From Cylicocyclus nassatus (taxonomy: Eukaryota > Nematoda > Chromadorea > Rhabditida > Strongylidae): DNA of 64,000 nucleotides. Numbering within the stretch: position 1 is the first letter of the stretch; the number at the start of each line of letters is the position of its first letter. Location: NCBI GenBank assembly GCA_958299035.1, contig CATQJL010000001.1, positions 12,732,773 through 12,796,772 on the forward strand, in the 5' to 3' direction. Under the pieces are notes generated by a model, which did not search any database, had not been told where the DNA came from, and was given only the letters and a program-made list of their open reading frames with translations. The position numbers and the translations under genes are program-made. Below are positions 12,375 to 22,310 of this stretch, piece by piece.

Positions 12375-12830
12375 ATTCTACCTAAATGAATAGAAGGTGA
12401 GTTTCTTGTTTCATTTGATTGTGCTTATCCCAATTTTCATGAGTTTCACACTTTTTACATAGCAATTGGTATGATGTTTACATTTTTCGCCGCCTTCGAC
12501 TTCTCTTTTCCATTTTTTCCTTTTTTTTAGATCGCTCCAAATTGAAAAGAAGGTGAGTGTGCTGTTTCATTTACCTGTGTATGATGCAATTTGCGTTCAT
12601 TTTATGCTGTTTACTTACCATTTGTATAAGTTTGACTCTTTTCGCCGCCTTTGATTTTTTTTCGAGTTTTCTCACCGTTTTTTTTCTGTTCTCGCCAAAG
12701 TGAATGAAAGGTGAGTCTATTGTTTCATTTACATGTGTATGATGCAATTTGCATGCATTTCATGCTGGTTAAATGTTGCTACGACGCCTCGCTCTCCCTC
12801 GGGGGGCATGTGCGTTGTCAAAACTCGGTT
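12375..12830. repeat. Tandem repeat of about 157 bp, three units, each with an AAG|GTGAGT motif
   Basis: GTGAGT followed by ..TGTTTCATTT occurs at 12397, 12553 and 12711. Each is preceded by a short A-rich segment (for example 22 bases between TTTTTTTTAG and GTGAGT in the second unit), so each unit mimics a micro-exon with acceptor and donor. Divergence between units is moderate. It lies inside the composite mariner-like element. Confidence 0.7.
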
Positions 12831-13660
12831 TTTTTTTGAATTTGTGCTTCTTGTGCGACCTAAATATGTTTATTTATGTCACATTTATACTGTGCATGAA
12901 CAGCGCTGCTCTTTCAGTGAGTATTTGACTTTTACTCGCGTTCTATTGTGGCATAGCCAAGGTAAAAAAAATGCGATGAGTTTTTCTTCTCATTTCTAAG
13001 TGTTTTTCGTTTTTCATCAATTCTACTCTTTCTTTCTTGTACCTATCTCCTACCTTCATTTTTTACTGCGTCATATTCATCTCCATTTTTGTCGTTGACA
13101 GGGTTACGCATCATTCACTCATCTACTTTGTGAATAAGAGAGTTATATGATGATGTGACCTTTGGAGCGACGCTGCTCTTTCTTCCTCACCTTCCTTTTT
13201 TACATCTTTCATCAAAAATCCGTCCTATTGCACTACACTCAGAGTTCAGGGCATTTTCAAGGCTTTGCGTGCATGAAATTGTCACAACAGCCACTGCGCT
13301 GCTGCCGTTGCGGCGGCGAGCGTCTTCGCCGTTTTTTTCTTCAATAAAAAGTTCTATGGGTAAAATGTTCGCTACGCAATCACTGGGATTAGTTTTTGGG
13401 TCAAAGGGGTATTCGTATAAAAATTTTGGGGTCAAAGGGGAATTCGTTCTCGAAAACCCCTTTTGACAACCTCGTGCCGGGCCCTGATCCCATTTCAGAA
13501 GGCCACTTCGACCAACCTTCCTTTCCTTGTTAGACGGTTCTTTGGTGGTCATTTTGTAGAGCTTGCTTCGCTCTATCGAATGATGTCCCAAGTCTGCCAG
13601 AAAAACAAGAACAGTTTGATTTATGCGAAAATACGGTTTACTTTTGGGACAGCCTAATAG

Positions 13661-13909
13661 TTGAGTATTGAACTCAGCGTCTATAAAAACCCTATTACAC
13701 AAGTTTTCACAATTTTTTGAAAAATTTCGAAACGGCAGCTTTTTCCACATTGACACCATATGTTTCAAGTTTCTACCGTAATCCTACAGTAATGAAGAGA
13801 GATGGGTGATTCGTTCTATAATGGAATCTAAGTTGAAGCCAGCTCTACAAAACGGTACCTGAAGCAAGGCAAAAGACTTCTTGGGAAGAGAGATATTAAC
13901 GATCAAACG
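13661..13909. mobile_element. Truncated copy of the 42.1-kb CAGGGTGTCC element
   Basis: Matches 42513-42771 closely, including the GAAACGGCAGCTTTTTCC stretch and the inner end of the terminal inverted repeat. It stops in the middle of that TIR, where adapter sequence begins, so the break is technical. Confidence 0.8.
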
Positions 13910-13935
13910 AGTACTCTGCGTTGATACCACTGCTT
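13910..13935. other. Residual amplification adapter at contig edge
   Basis: These 26 bases are the reverse complement of the SMART-type primer (…CAACGCAGAGTACT) used in amplified low-input libraries. They directly abut the N run. This is not genomic sequence. Confidence 0.93.
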
Positions 13936-14435
13936 NNNNNNNNNNNNNNNNNNNNNNNNNNNNNNNNNNNNNNNNNNNNNNNNNNNNNNNNNNNNNNNNN
14001 NNNNNNNNNNNNNNNNNNNNNNNNNNNNNNNNNNNNNNNNNNNNNNNNNNNNNNNNNNNNNNNNNNNNNNNNNNNNNNNNNNNNNNNNNNNNNNNNNNNN
14101 NNNNNNNNNNNNNNNNNNNNNNNNNNNNNNNNNNNNNNNNNNNNNNNNNNNNNNNNNNNNNNNNNNNNNNNNNNNNNNNNNNNNNNNNNNNNNNNNNNNN
14201 NNNNNNNNNNNNNNNNNNNNNNNNNNNNNNNNNNNNNNNNNNNNNNNNNNNNNNNNNNNNNNNNNNNNNNNNNNNNNNNNNNNNNNNNNNNNNNNNNNNN
14301 NNNNNNNNNNNNNNNNNNNNNNNNNNNNNNNNNNNNNNNNNNNNNNNNNNNNNNNNNNNNNNNNNNNNNNNNNNNNNNNNNNNNNNNNNNNNNNNNNNNN
14401 NNNNNNNNNNNNNNNNNNNNNNNNNNNNNNNNNNN
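13936..14435. other. 500-base N gap
   Basis: Exactly 500 N, a scaffolding placeholder. ORFs drawn across it are meaningless. Confidence 0.99.
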
Positions 14436-14476
14436 TCAGAAGGCCACTTCGACCAATTTTCCTTTCCTTGTTAGAC

Positions 14477-14717
14477 TGTCGAGACGCAGAGTAATTAGAT
14501 GGTCCGACAGTCTCCACGCCAACTGGGCGGTGCCCAGAATCTCCAGATGAGCTGGCACCCCCCGGGTGCTCGGTGGTCCCCTCCCCATTAATGTCCCCCA
14601 TTTTGATATACATAATATAGAGATAAAATCATCTAGTCAAGAACTGTTCTGTTAAGATGCAATACAACAGGGTAGAGGGATCAAGTCCCGAGAATAGCTA
14701 ACTCGTTAGACTTGACA
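14477..14717 (+). repeat. 5' LTR
   Basis: 241 bp, TGTC...GACA, identical by eye to 24210-24450. An AT-rich stretch (ATATAGAGATAAAA) in the middle is the only promoter-like sequence seen in it. Confidence 0.96.
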
Positions 14718-14727
14718 TGGAGGTCCC
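14718..14727 (+). promoter_or_regulatory. Primer-binding site, probably tRNA-Gln
   Basis: TGGAGGTCCC begins at the first base after the 5' LTR. It complements a tRNA 3' end of GGGACCT-CCA, as in eukaryotic tRNA-Gln. The match fades after ten bases, so the tRNA identity is moderate while the position is firm. Confidence 0.7.
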
Positions 14728-16057
14728 GGTTTGTTTGAACTCATTCTAACACAATTTTTCTTGATGGGAAAAATCTTAAAAAGCTCGATTCTGCAGATCT
14801 TAGCTTAATTCCACCACCGGCACCAGCCCTCATCTCCTACGTCTCTACGTAGCTATTTTTCTACCATTATTTTCCTTTCTTATCTCATTTTCTCATTTTC
14901 TTCCTTAATTTTTGAGTCAGGCGATGAGTTTGAGTTTGTATTCATATGATAGCCTCATTTAAAATATCATTATCCATTTTTTTTGATATTCAATCATTTT
15001 TCTTGCTATTTCCGAGCCGTGATCCCCCGAGCCGTGAAAAAGCGAACCGTGATTTTTCCGACGCGATCTTTCTAGGTTTAACTCTCTAGATTGAGAATCC
15101 GCGAGCCGTAAATTCCGCGAGCCGTGATTTCCTAGAGCCGTGATATCCCGGAGCCGTGAATCATTGATATTTTTCTTTATTATTTTCCTTTCTTTTCAAC
15201 TGGGAATATTCTCCTCCAGATTTTTCTTACGCGCACATACAAAACTCAATGACTCTATCGCCACAGCCGGCATTGTACATATGTAAATAGGTTTTCACAC
15301 GTGGAAAAAGCACTGTGAGCCAAATTTTTTTTGCCTTTATAACTGTCACACGTGGAAAAAGCACTGTGATAGTATTTTTTTGACTCTCGCAAGTGGAAAA
15401 AGCACTGTGAGCCCCACCAAATCAAGTTTTCACATGTAGAAAAAGTACTGTGAGTAACTTTTGCCTGAAAGGACTTTCACTGGCCGTTTTTATGATTGCC
15501 TGTGGAATACCCAACGGCTACCCAATCGCCCGCGGTCACTCTAAAAGGTACTCTCCCAGCGCTTATTTTCTTGATGGCTAATCACTCAACCAAGAGTGAC
15601 ATTTAGCCGCCAGAAGTGGGCACATGCTGCGGCAATGCCTTTGAACCTTGTAGTCCATCGACGAACGTCTGGGCTACAGGTCAACTTCGCGTGATTGTGC
15701 ATATATAAGCACATCACGGGCCGCGGACGATATCCATTCGTCGACACGAGGAGTGGAGAAGGTATTCTGCTGACCTGAGGATTTGCCAACGAGCAACCAA
15801 GGACAAGAAGCCAACTATCAACCACTACTATCGACCACTACAAGCCAGAAAGAAGAAAGAAAGTATTTTGCTGACCTGAGGACTATCAAATTCAAGTTAG
15901 AGGTACTCTCTTAACTTGATCTTTTTTCTATTTCTTGATTCAGCTTACTTTCTTAGTACTTTCTTTCTGTATTTCTCATCATCTTGTATCTCATATCTTA
16001 ACAAAAAAAACCAAACAAAAAAAAACATTGATTTCCACAACAATAGCCTAACAACTT
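14718..16057 (+). other. 1.3-kb untranslated leader of the LTR element with two repeat families
   Basis: No ORF is credible. 15010-15160 has about six copies of AGCCGTGA or close variants. 15296-15455 has four copies of a 24-base unit (CACGTGGAAAAAGCACTGTGA type) spaced 41-51 bp apart, each able to form a TCAC...GTGA hairpin. TATATAAG near 15699 may be an internal TATA box. 15902-15943 has the shape of a 42-base nematode intron (GTACTC...GATTCAG). All functions are inferred. Confidence 0.6.
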
Positions 16058-19000
16058 ATGAACAATACTCCAAAAGTAGTTAATAACTCGCAGTCTAACA
16101 GCAGCGCAACTCATCCTATTGCTCCTAGATACAGGACTCGCTCTATTTCTTCTTCCAGTCCTACCAATACTAGTATGGATCCGCAAATCATTAATCACTT
16201 AGACACTGCATTTGAAAAGCTATCTTTGGCATCGTATTCTAGCCGTCTACCAACCTTTTCTGGTGATCTTGGCGCAAAGGGCCTAGACCAATTTATCAAT
16301 GTATTTAACGAAATTGGGAACATAATGAATCTAAGTGAGGATAAGATGGCTAAGCTGTTACCAGCGCATCTAACGGGCACAGCTAAGGCAGTTTTTGATA
16401 CTTTTGAGAAATCCGTCAAACTAAATTGGCGTTCCGCAACCGCTAAACTGACGGAACATTTTTACAACGACCAGTACCAAAACATGGCGCGTGAGAAATT
16501 GATGCAAATATCAATGCGCCCTAATGAGTCGCCGTTCATGTTCGCAAGTAGGCTGAAAAGTGAGATTGCGGACGCTTATCCAGGCGACACTTTTAAAGCT
16601 GAGCGCGAATTTTTGAAGACCATGATTTTTAACAACGGTCTCTCTCACAACATAAAACAAAAGCTAAAACTTCTGGGTCCGCTCAACCCAAACTTTAGTG
16701 AGTTAGTCAAAGATGCTGAGCGAATTTGGGAACTAATTAAAACCGAAGAAGTGGCTTTTGACCCTTCTTTTTTTAATTCAAAAATGGACAGGATTCTCAA
16801 CCAGCTTGAGAATCCGTTTCCTCAAGTCAATAGGACTTACCACCCAAATCAAAACCGCTCTAACTATAACACACGCCAATATTCTCCGCCGCGCTCATCA
16901 CACAATAATTATAATTACCGTAACCAATCGCGCTCTCCGTCGCGCTACAATAATTACCGTAACCAGTCGCGCTCGCCACCACGCTATAACAATAACAACA
17001 ATAACCGTAGTCGCCCTAGGCATGTAAGGTTTGCGCCGGAGCCCAATTACCAACAGTGGCAATCTAGTAGCAATAATTACCAATCTAGATCTCCTCCGCG
17101 TAACAGAAATATGTCTTCGAGAAGAAATCAGGATAATTCCAATCGTTTTCGCAACACTAATAATTCTCGTAATCAGTATAATTCCAACCAAAATTTTCAC
17201 AATAACTCTCGCTCACCGAATCGCAACCGTAATAACAACCGAAATTCTTCTCGAAGGGGTAATTCACATACGGTTAGCTCCATAGCAGCCAATTTTTCTA
17301 CTGGTGTCACTAATTTTGTAAACTCGCTATTTCTTGTCGCAATAATCGCGCTAATTTTGCCTACTTCCTCCGCATTCTCAATGGACTATCAATTATGTTC
17401 ATCTGGTAAATCAGAATGGCCTATAGCCTATCCTGAAACTATTTCTTGCGCGCAACCAACCAATTTAACTAACGTATTGTTAACAATGGCTTCTGTTTTT
17501 GTAGAAAAAACAGAACCAACTACGCTAAGTGCATTTCATTGCTTCAATAAAACTAGGAAAATTTGCGCGTCATCTTATCTACACATTTCTTTCTCGCTAA
17601 ACAGCGATGAGGAATTTATGTCTCCCATCGACCCAATTCTCTGCCATAATATTGCAAAGTCTAAAAAGTATCTTGGTGAACCGTTACACATATTTTCGCC
17701 TAAAGTATTCGGTTCGCAGCGTCCTATTCATTATTCTTATCCCTGGTTCTTTGGTCAAAAGTGCACAGTCACCACTAATATTTATGTAGAAGAAGGCGAA
17801 ATTGCCACTTTTGATGGTGATCAATTGCTAGGACAGTTTGGCGACATGGCAAATTGCACACTTAGCCATGACTACTGTCAACTGTCGCATGGTACCGTAG
17901 TTTGGAAGTCAAAAGATGCTCAAATTGCTTGTAAATTTGTAAAAGCTATTGACAGTATTGCCTATGTCACACCAAATCACATTCTTCTTGAAGCAATACA
18001 ATCCGCATTCACATACAAGAGCGTTTTCTTTCAAAAATCACAACTTACAAAGTGGTGTTTGTCCGAAAACGCAATTGCAATGGACAATGGCGTATTCATA
18101 TTGCTTCCAGAACTTTTGGGAGAAGATCCTCGCACAATTTTTCATAGTAACATAACTCTAGTGCGAGAAATCAATGAAAAACACTTCAACTTCTCCAAAA
18201 GCTTTCCAATTTACGATGTAGACGCTACCTACACTCATAAAATTCGCAGTCCTTATGCATCACATGGCAATACTTTTCCAACTTCTAGCAATGCCACTAT
18301 TCTTTCATCAATACTTTTGAAATCAAAACCGCTTCAAATCAACCAAGTGAAACCGCTGATCAGAGGAAAACGATCTAGCGATAACTCAAAACCCGCGCAC
18401 AGGACAATTAACATTTCTGCTATAGTCGCAGAGCATATTGCATTGAATTCACCTCCAGTATTCTCAGCGCAGCCGTCTGAATTGAATACCAAGTTGCAGT
18501 ACCTTAAATTCAAGCTTGACGAGGTAATCCAGCGCGATTTTTCTATCATGTTTGAGCGAATTTGCATCTTGAATAATTTCAAGATTTTGACTATCAAAAG
18601 TATTGCTAAAAGCGATCCTACAAGTGCTGCTAGGATGTTACTCAGCAGAGACGATATTTTCGCTATTCCTGCTGGGGATATTTTGATGATTTCTAAATGT
18701 AAAACTATCCAAATTGATGAGATCTATCCGGACCATAAAGTGGATAGCAATTGCTATGTAGATACTCCGGTACGTGTCGGAAAAACTTTATTTTTTGTCC
18801 AGCCTGGCACACGTGATCTCAAAACCACATCTTCTTTTGCTGACTGTGGTCATTTACCATTAGGGGTTTACAATGATGGCACAAATCATTTTAAGTCATC
18901 TAATGGTTATGTCCACGTTTCTCACGTAAATTTAAATTTACCACAAGATTTCGCAAATCAAAACATAGTTTTCAATTCTCCGCCTATTTTCCATTCGGAC

Positions 19001-21412
19001 CTAGCCAAAATAAACACGGAGATAAAATTCATCAAGAATCGCATTGATACAGCAACCATAAAGTCAAACTTAGATGCTTCTCAGGTTCACGATCCAAATC
19101 TGAACACATTTCCTGAGCAACTACAGAATGAAGTTATGGAAACTGCTGATTTTCTTGAAACCAATGCTTTACAAATTCTACAATCGCAAAAATCAATAAT
19201 TTTACGGTCTATAGAAAAACATACTCTGGTAATTTATGCTGTTAGAGCAATTATCATCGCAGTAGTTCTATTTCTGATAGCTCTTATCTTTTATCACGTC
19301 AAATTAGCGCGTACTTTCTTGAAAGTTCTCTTCAAAATGTTTCAAGTTCTATTTCCGTCGTTTTATAAGAAAACTGCGGAAATAGAGCATAATGTTGAGG
19401 CATCTGCTCCGCATTTTCAAGAAAGTCATAGCTTTGTTACATTTCAAGACAATCAGTCTCAAACGCGCGATCTAGTCTACCCAAATTTACAGGACGAAAA
19501 ACAAGTTGAGACATCGTTTAGCACAAAAGCCGATCTCAACGTGCCTGTTACCAATTTTCATGATTTCAATCCTATCGTAATGTCTATCCAACTCGGTCAA
19601 AGCAACACCATATTTATTCCGCTAAAAATCAATAACTTCAGTACAACTGCCCTTTTTGACACTGGTTCAGCTATTAGTTTAATCTCAGATAGGTTTGTTC
19701 AAAAACTTAACATTCCTTTCACTAAGTCATCTTTGAAAGAAGCTGTAGCAGCAAATGGTACTCCTATTCAGCTATTAGGCCAAATCACAGCCACTCTTTC
19801 TGTAGATAACATTGTCATTACAGTCACACCATTTGTAGTCAGTAATGCACATTGCTCAACTGATTTACTTTTGGGTAATGACTCGATAACAAAGTTATCT
19901 ACAAGCGTAACAATAAACTATAAAAACAAACAGGTTGTTTTTGAAAAATGTGCAGTACCAATGGTAGATCCTAGCAGTGATCTCGTGCTCACCGAACCTG
20001 TTTACCTATCTTGCAAAACACCTCTTAAACCGCTTTCTGATACTGTTGTACAAGGCACTATAAGATCTTTTTATCCTCCCAACTGGGAATTTCTGACATG
20101 CGACGACCCTACAGTCAATTTACCATCAGGTGTCGTTATAGGCAAAACATTGTCATGTCCTGGTTCAAATGGCACAATTATGCTACGCATTTTCAACTCT
20201 AACCCTACTCACGTAGAACTAGATGTGAAACACATTCTCACAAATGCTGAATTCGTTGGTTCTGCCCAGCAATGGCCAGCTGTTTTTGAAATTCATCCTT
20301 CAAATTCTACTAATTCTAATACCTATCAAAATCCAGTCCATTACACCTCACCTGAGGCGGACATAGCTGCAAATCTTCCTACTTTTTCACATCAATCTGA
20401 CAATACACCCTTATGGGAACGTGTCAAAGTAAATCGCAATTTACTTAATAAGCAGCAATCTCTCCAATTTAACAATCTTCTCAGAAAGTATCAAAAGTGC
20501 TTTGTGGGATCGGATGGAAATTTAGGGAGATACACAGGTCCTATTTCTCACAAAATCAAGTTTGTTCCGCATGCAACAGCTCCAAAACAGCGTCCCTACA
20601 GGGTACCCTTGGAAAAGCGGCAAGAAATCAAAAGACAAATTGAGGAAATGCTCCGCACGCGTATAATAGAGCCGAGCACTAGTAAATTCGCTTCACCTAT
20701 TGTTTTGGTGAAAAAACCTTCAACTAATCAGTGGCGTTTTACAGTAGACTATCGTCAAATTAACGCTATAACTGAAAATGAAACCTACTGCATACCGCAT
20801 ATTCAAGACATCATTGATTTAGCGAGCGGCAAAGAAGTTTACAGTATTCTGGACTTCAAAAGTGGTTTTTTTCAAATCCCTCTCGAAGAAAAACACAAAG
20901 AGAGGACTGCATTTTCCTCATTTTTGGGTCTTTTTCATTTCACTGTAATGGCACAAGGTTTGAAGGGTGCCCCTGGTACTTTCCAAAGAGTCGCAAACAG
21001 CTTGACAAGAGAATTGAAAGCTTGCTGTTTCGATTATTTGGATGATATCATTATCGCCAGTCATTCCATAGGTGACCATTTTCGTGATCTAGAAGAAGTT
21101 TTGCAACGCATTGCAAATTTTGGCATGAAACTCACAGCGGAAAAATGCTCTTTTATGCAAGAAGAAGTTCCATACTTGGGAGTTCTTATAAGTAAGAGCG
21201 GAACAAGACTAAATCCAGAAAAGATAGCTAGCATCACCAAGATACCTAGACCTCAGGATGCTAAAGCTGTTAAGTCTTTTCTGGGTGCAGCTTCATACTT
21301 TCGCAGATTCATACCACGCTTTTCGTATGTTGCCGCTCCTTTGAATGCTCTTCTCATAAAGAATGCTTCGCTCAATGGACTGATCTTCACGAAAATGCAT
21401 TCGTTTCTTTGA
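16058..21412 (+). CDS. Gag - glycoprotein-like module - protease - reverse transcriptase polyprotein (5' part)
   Basis: 1784 codons open from the first Met. About residues 60-245 look like retrotransposon Gag. 245-405 is an Asn/Arg/Ser-rich basic tail with SRSPxR repeats and no CCHC knuckle. 420-440 is hydrophobic, like a signal or membrane anchor. 441-1055 is Cys- and sequon-bearing with a furin-type RGKR site at 769-772. 1056-1080 is a transmembrane segment. The aspartic protease motif DTGSA starts at 1201. RT covers about 1490-1750 with YLDD at 1660-1663. The frame is lost near 21360, before RNase H, and the visible stop at 21410-21412 follows that shift. A glycoprotein between Gag and PR is not the usual Gypsy order, where env-like genes lie 3' of pol. 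Membrane and cleavage roles are inferred. Confidence 0.88.
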   Translation: MNNTPKVVNNSQSNSSATHPIAPRYRTRSISSSSPTNTSMDPQIINHLDTAFEKLSLASYSSRLPTFSGDLGAKGLDQFINVFNEIGNIMNLSEDKMAKLLPAHLTGTAKAVFDTFEKSVKLNWRSATAKLTEHFYNDQYQNMAREKLMQISMRPNESPFMFASRLKSEIADAYPGDTFKAEREFLKTMIFNNGLSHNIKQKLKLLGPLNPNFSELVKDAERIWELIKTEEVAFDPSFFNSKMDRILNQLENPFPQVNRTYHPNQNRSNYNTRQYSPPRSSHNNYNYRNQSRSPSRYNNYRNQSRSPPRYNNNNNNRSRPRHVRFAPEPNYQQWQSSSNNYQSRSPPRNRNMSSRRNQDNSNRFRNTNNSRNQYNSNQNFHNNSRSPNRNRNNNRNSSRRGNSHTVSSIAANFSTGVTNFVNSLFLVAIIALILPTSSAFSMDYQLCSSGKSEWPIAYPETISCAQPTNLTNVLLTMASVFVEKTEPTTLSAFHCFNKTRKICASSYLHISFSLNSDEEFMSPIDPILCHNIAKSKKYLGEPLHIFSPKVFGSQRPIHYSYPWFFGQKCTVTTNIYVEEGEIATFDGDQLLGQFGDMANCTLSHDYCQLSHGTVVWKSKDAQIACKFVKAIDSIAYVTPNHILLEAIQSAFTYKSVFFQKSQLTKWCLSENAIAMDNGVFILLPELLGEDPRTIFHSNITLVREINEKHFNFSKSFPIYDVDATYTHKIRSPYASHGNTFPTSSNATILSSILLKSKPLQINQVKPLIRGKRSSDNSKPAHRTINISAIVAEHIALNSPPVFSAQPSELNTKLQYLKFKLDEVIQRDFSIMFERICILNNFKILTIKSIAKSDPTSAARMLLSRDDIFAIPAGDILMISKCKTIQIDEIYPDHKVDSNCYVDTPVRVGKTLFFVQPGTRDLKTTSSFADCGHLPLGVYNDGTNHFKSSNGYVHVSHVNLNLPQDFANQNIVFNSPPIFHSDLAKINTEIKFIKNRIDTATIKSNLDASQVHDPNLNTFPEQLQNEVMETADFLETNALQILQSQKSIILRSIEKHTLVIYAVRAIIIAVVLFLIALIFYHVKLARTFLKVLFKMFQVLFPSFYKKTAEIEHNVEASAPHFQESHSFVTFQDNQSQTRDLVYPNLQDEKQVETSFSTKADLNVPVTNFHDFNPIVMSIQLGQSNTIFIPLKINNFSTTALFDTGSAISLISDRFVQKLNIPFTKSSLKEAVAANGTPIQLLGQITATLSVDNIVITVTPFVVSNAHCSTDLLLGNDSITKLSTSVTINYKNKQVVFEKCAVPMVDPSSDLVLTEPVYLSCKTPLKPLSDTVVQGTIRSFYPPNWEFLTCDDPTVNLPSGVVIGKTLSCPGSNGTIMLRIFNSNPTHVELDVKHILTNAEFVGSAQQWPAVFEIHPSNSTNSNTYQNPVHYTSPEADIAANLPTFSHQSDNTPLWERVKVNRNLLNKQQSLQFNNLLRKYQKCFVGSDGNLGRYTGPISHKIKFVPHATAPKQRPYRVPLEKRQEIKRQIEEMLRTRIIEPSTSKFASPIVLVKKPSTNQWRFTVDYRQINAITENETYCIPHIQDIIDLASGKEVYSILDFKSGFFQIPLEEKHKERTAFSSFLGLFHFTVMAQGLKGAPGTFQRVANSLTRELKACCFDYLDDIIIASHSIGDHFRDLEEVLQRIANFGMKLTAEKCSFMQEEVPYLGVLISKSGTRLNPEKIASITKIPRPQDAKAVKSFLGAASYFRRFIPRFSYVAAPLNALLIKNASLNGLIFTKMHSFL

Positions 21413-22310
21413 AAAGCGCGCTTACTACAGCTCCAACTCTTGCATCTCCTATAATAGGCAAGCCGTACATTATCCACACGGATGCTTCGACTACAGGTCT
21501 AGGAGCGTGCTTACTTCAGCAAAACCCGCAAACGCTAAATGAGCATCCAATTGCGTACTGTAGTCGCCCGCTGAACAAGCATGAGCAAAATTACTCAATC
21601 ATAGAGCTTGAGGCGCTTGCCATAGTCTTTGCGCTCAAACATTTTTACCCATATGTTGCTAATGCCTCTATCACACTTATTACTGATCATGCTCCGTTAA
21701 AGTCACTACTGTACAGATCAGACCTTGTTGGACGTTTAGCAAAATACCAAATCATGATACAAGCTTACGATCTGAAAATTGAATATCGGCCGGGTAAACA
21801 TAACACTTTTTGCGACTTTTTGAGCCGTTATCCGGTAGTAAAGAACATTTCTACTACTCCCGACTCAATTCCTAGCTTAGATACCATCAGGGAAAGCCAG
21901 CAAAATTCTTATTTTGGAAGTTTGATCACCTTCTTAACAGGGAATGCTGAAAACCCTCCACAGCAATTTTTGAGTTCGTTAGACAAATATTCCATTTTCA
22001 ATGGTGCATTGTACTATAAGGCCAACGAAAGACCAAAACTTGTTATACCCGACTCTGAACTTCAAAAGCAGATCGTAAAACTTCTTCATGATAATCCTTT
22101 GCTAGGTTCCCACTTGGGAATTCGAAAAACGTACATAAAGGTCTCGGATAAGTACTACTGGCCAAACATGCATCAGGATATCGCAAATTACGTTAGATCT
22201 TGCGCAGCCTGTCAAAAGGTGAAAACACCAGCAGGAAATATCATTCGCGAGAACTGGGAACTTTTCCCATTCCTCAGCGTCCTTTTGAGCGTATCCACAT
22301 TGATGTAATA
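21365..22310 (+). pseudogene. RNase H and integrase zinc-finger segment of Pol (frame-shifted)
   Basis: Continues Pol in a different frame from the upstream ORF. RNase H acidic residues are seen in HTDAS, IELEALAI and ITDHAPL. The integrase N-terminal HHCC finger follows (HDNPLLGSH ... CAAC). The frame is lost again at about 22250-22280. Whether the shifts are mutations or sequencing errors cannot be told from one copy; a programmed shift here would be atypical. Confidence 0.85.

Larger units (their letters stand above)
9924..13656. mobile_element. Composite mariner-like element with long inverted ends
   Basis: The left end TA-GGTTGTCCCAAAAGTAAAC and the right end (inverse, GGCTGTCCCAAAAGTAAAC) are TA-flanked and typical of mariner termini. 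Similarity of the arms runs more than 130 bp and includes a short ORF start reading MTTKEPSNKERKVGRSGLL on the minus strand at the right arm, perhaps a transposase N-terminus. The left arm is interrupted: its inner part resumes near 10575. A second inverted pair (GGGCCCGGCACGAGG) lies at about 11021 and 13465. The inside holds a foldback (10575-11020) and two tandem arrays. No full transposase is present. Confidence 0.7.

Noticed and set aside
13881..14613. ORFs of about 200 codons across the first N run
   Set aside because: They consist of N codons plus adapter and repeat edges.
15010..15455. CRISPR array
   Set aside because: Repeats are 8-24 bases, imperfect, with short irregular spacing, inside a eukaryotic LTR element leader and without cas genes.
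21360..22280. Programmed ribosomal frameshifting in Pol
   Set aside because: The frame changes fall inside RT-RNase H and inside integrase, not at a Gag/Pol border, and an in-frame stop is also present.
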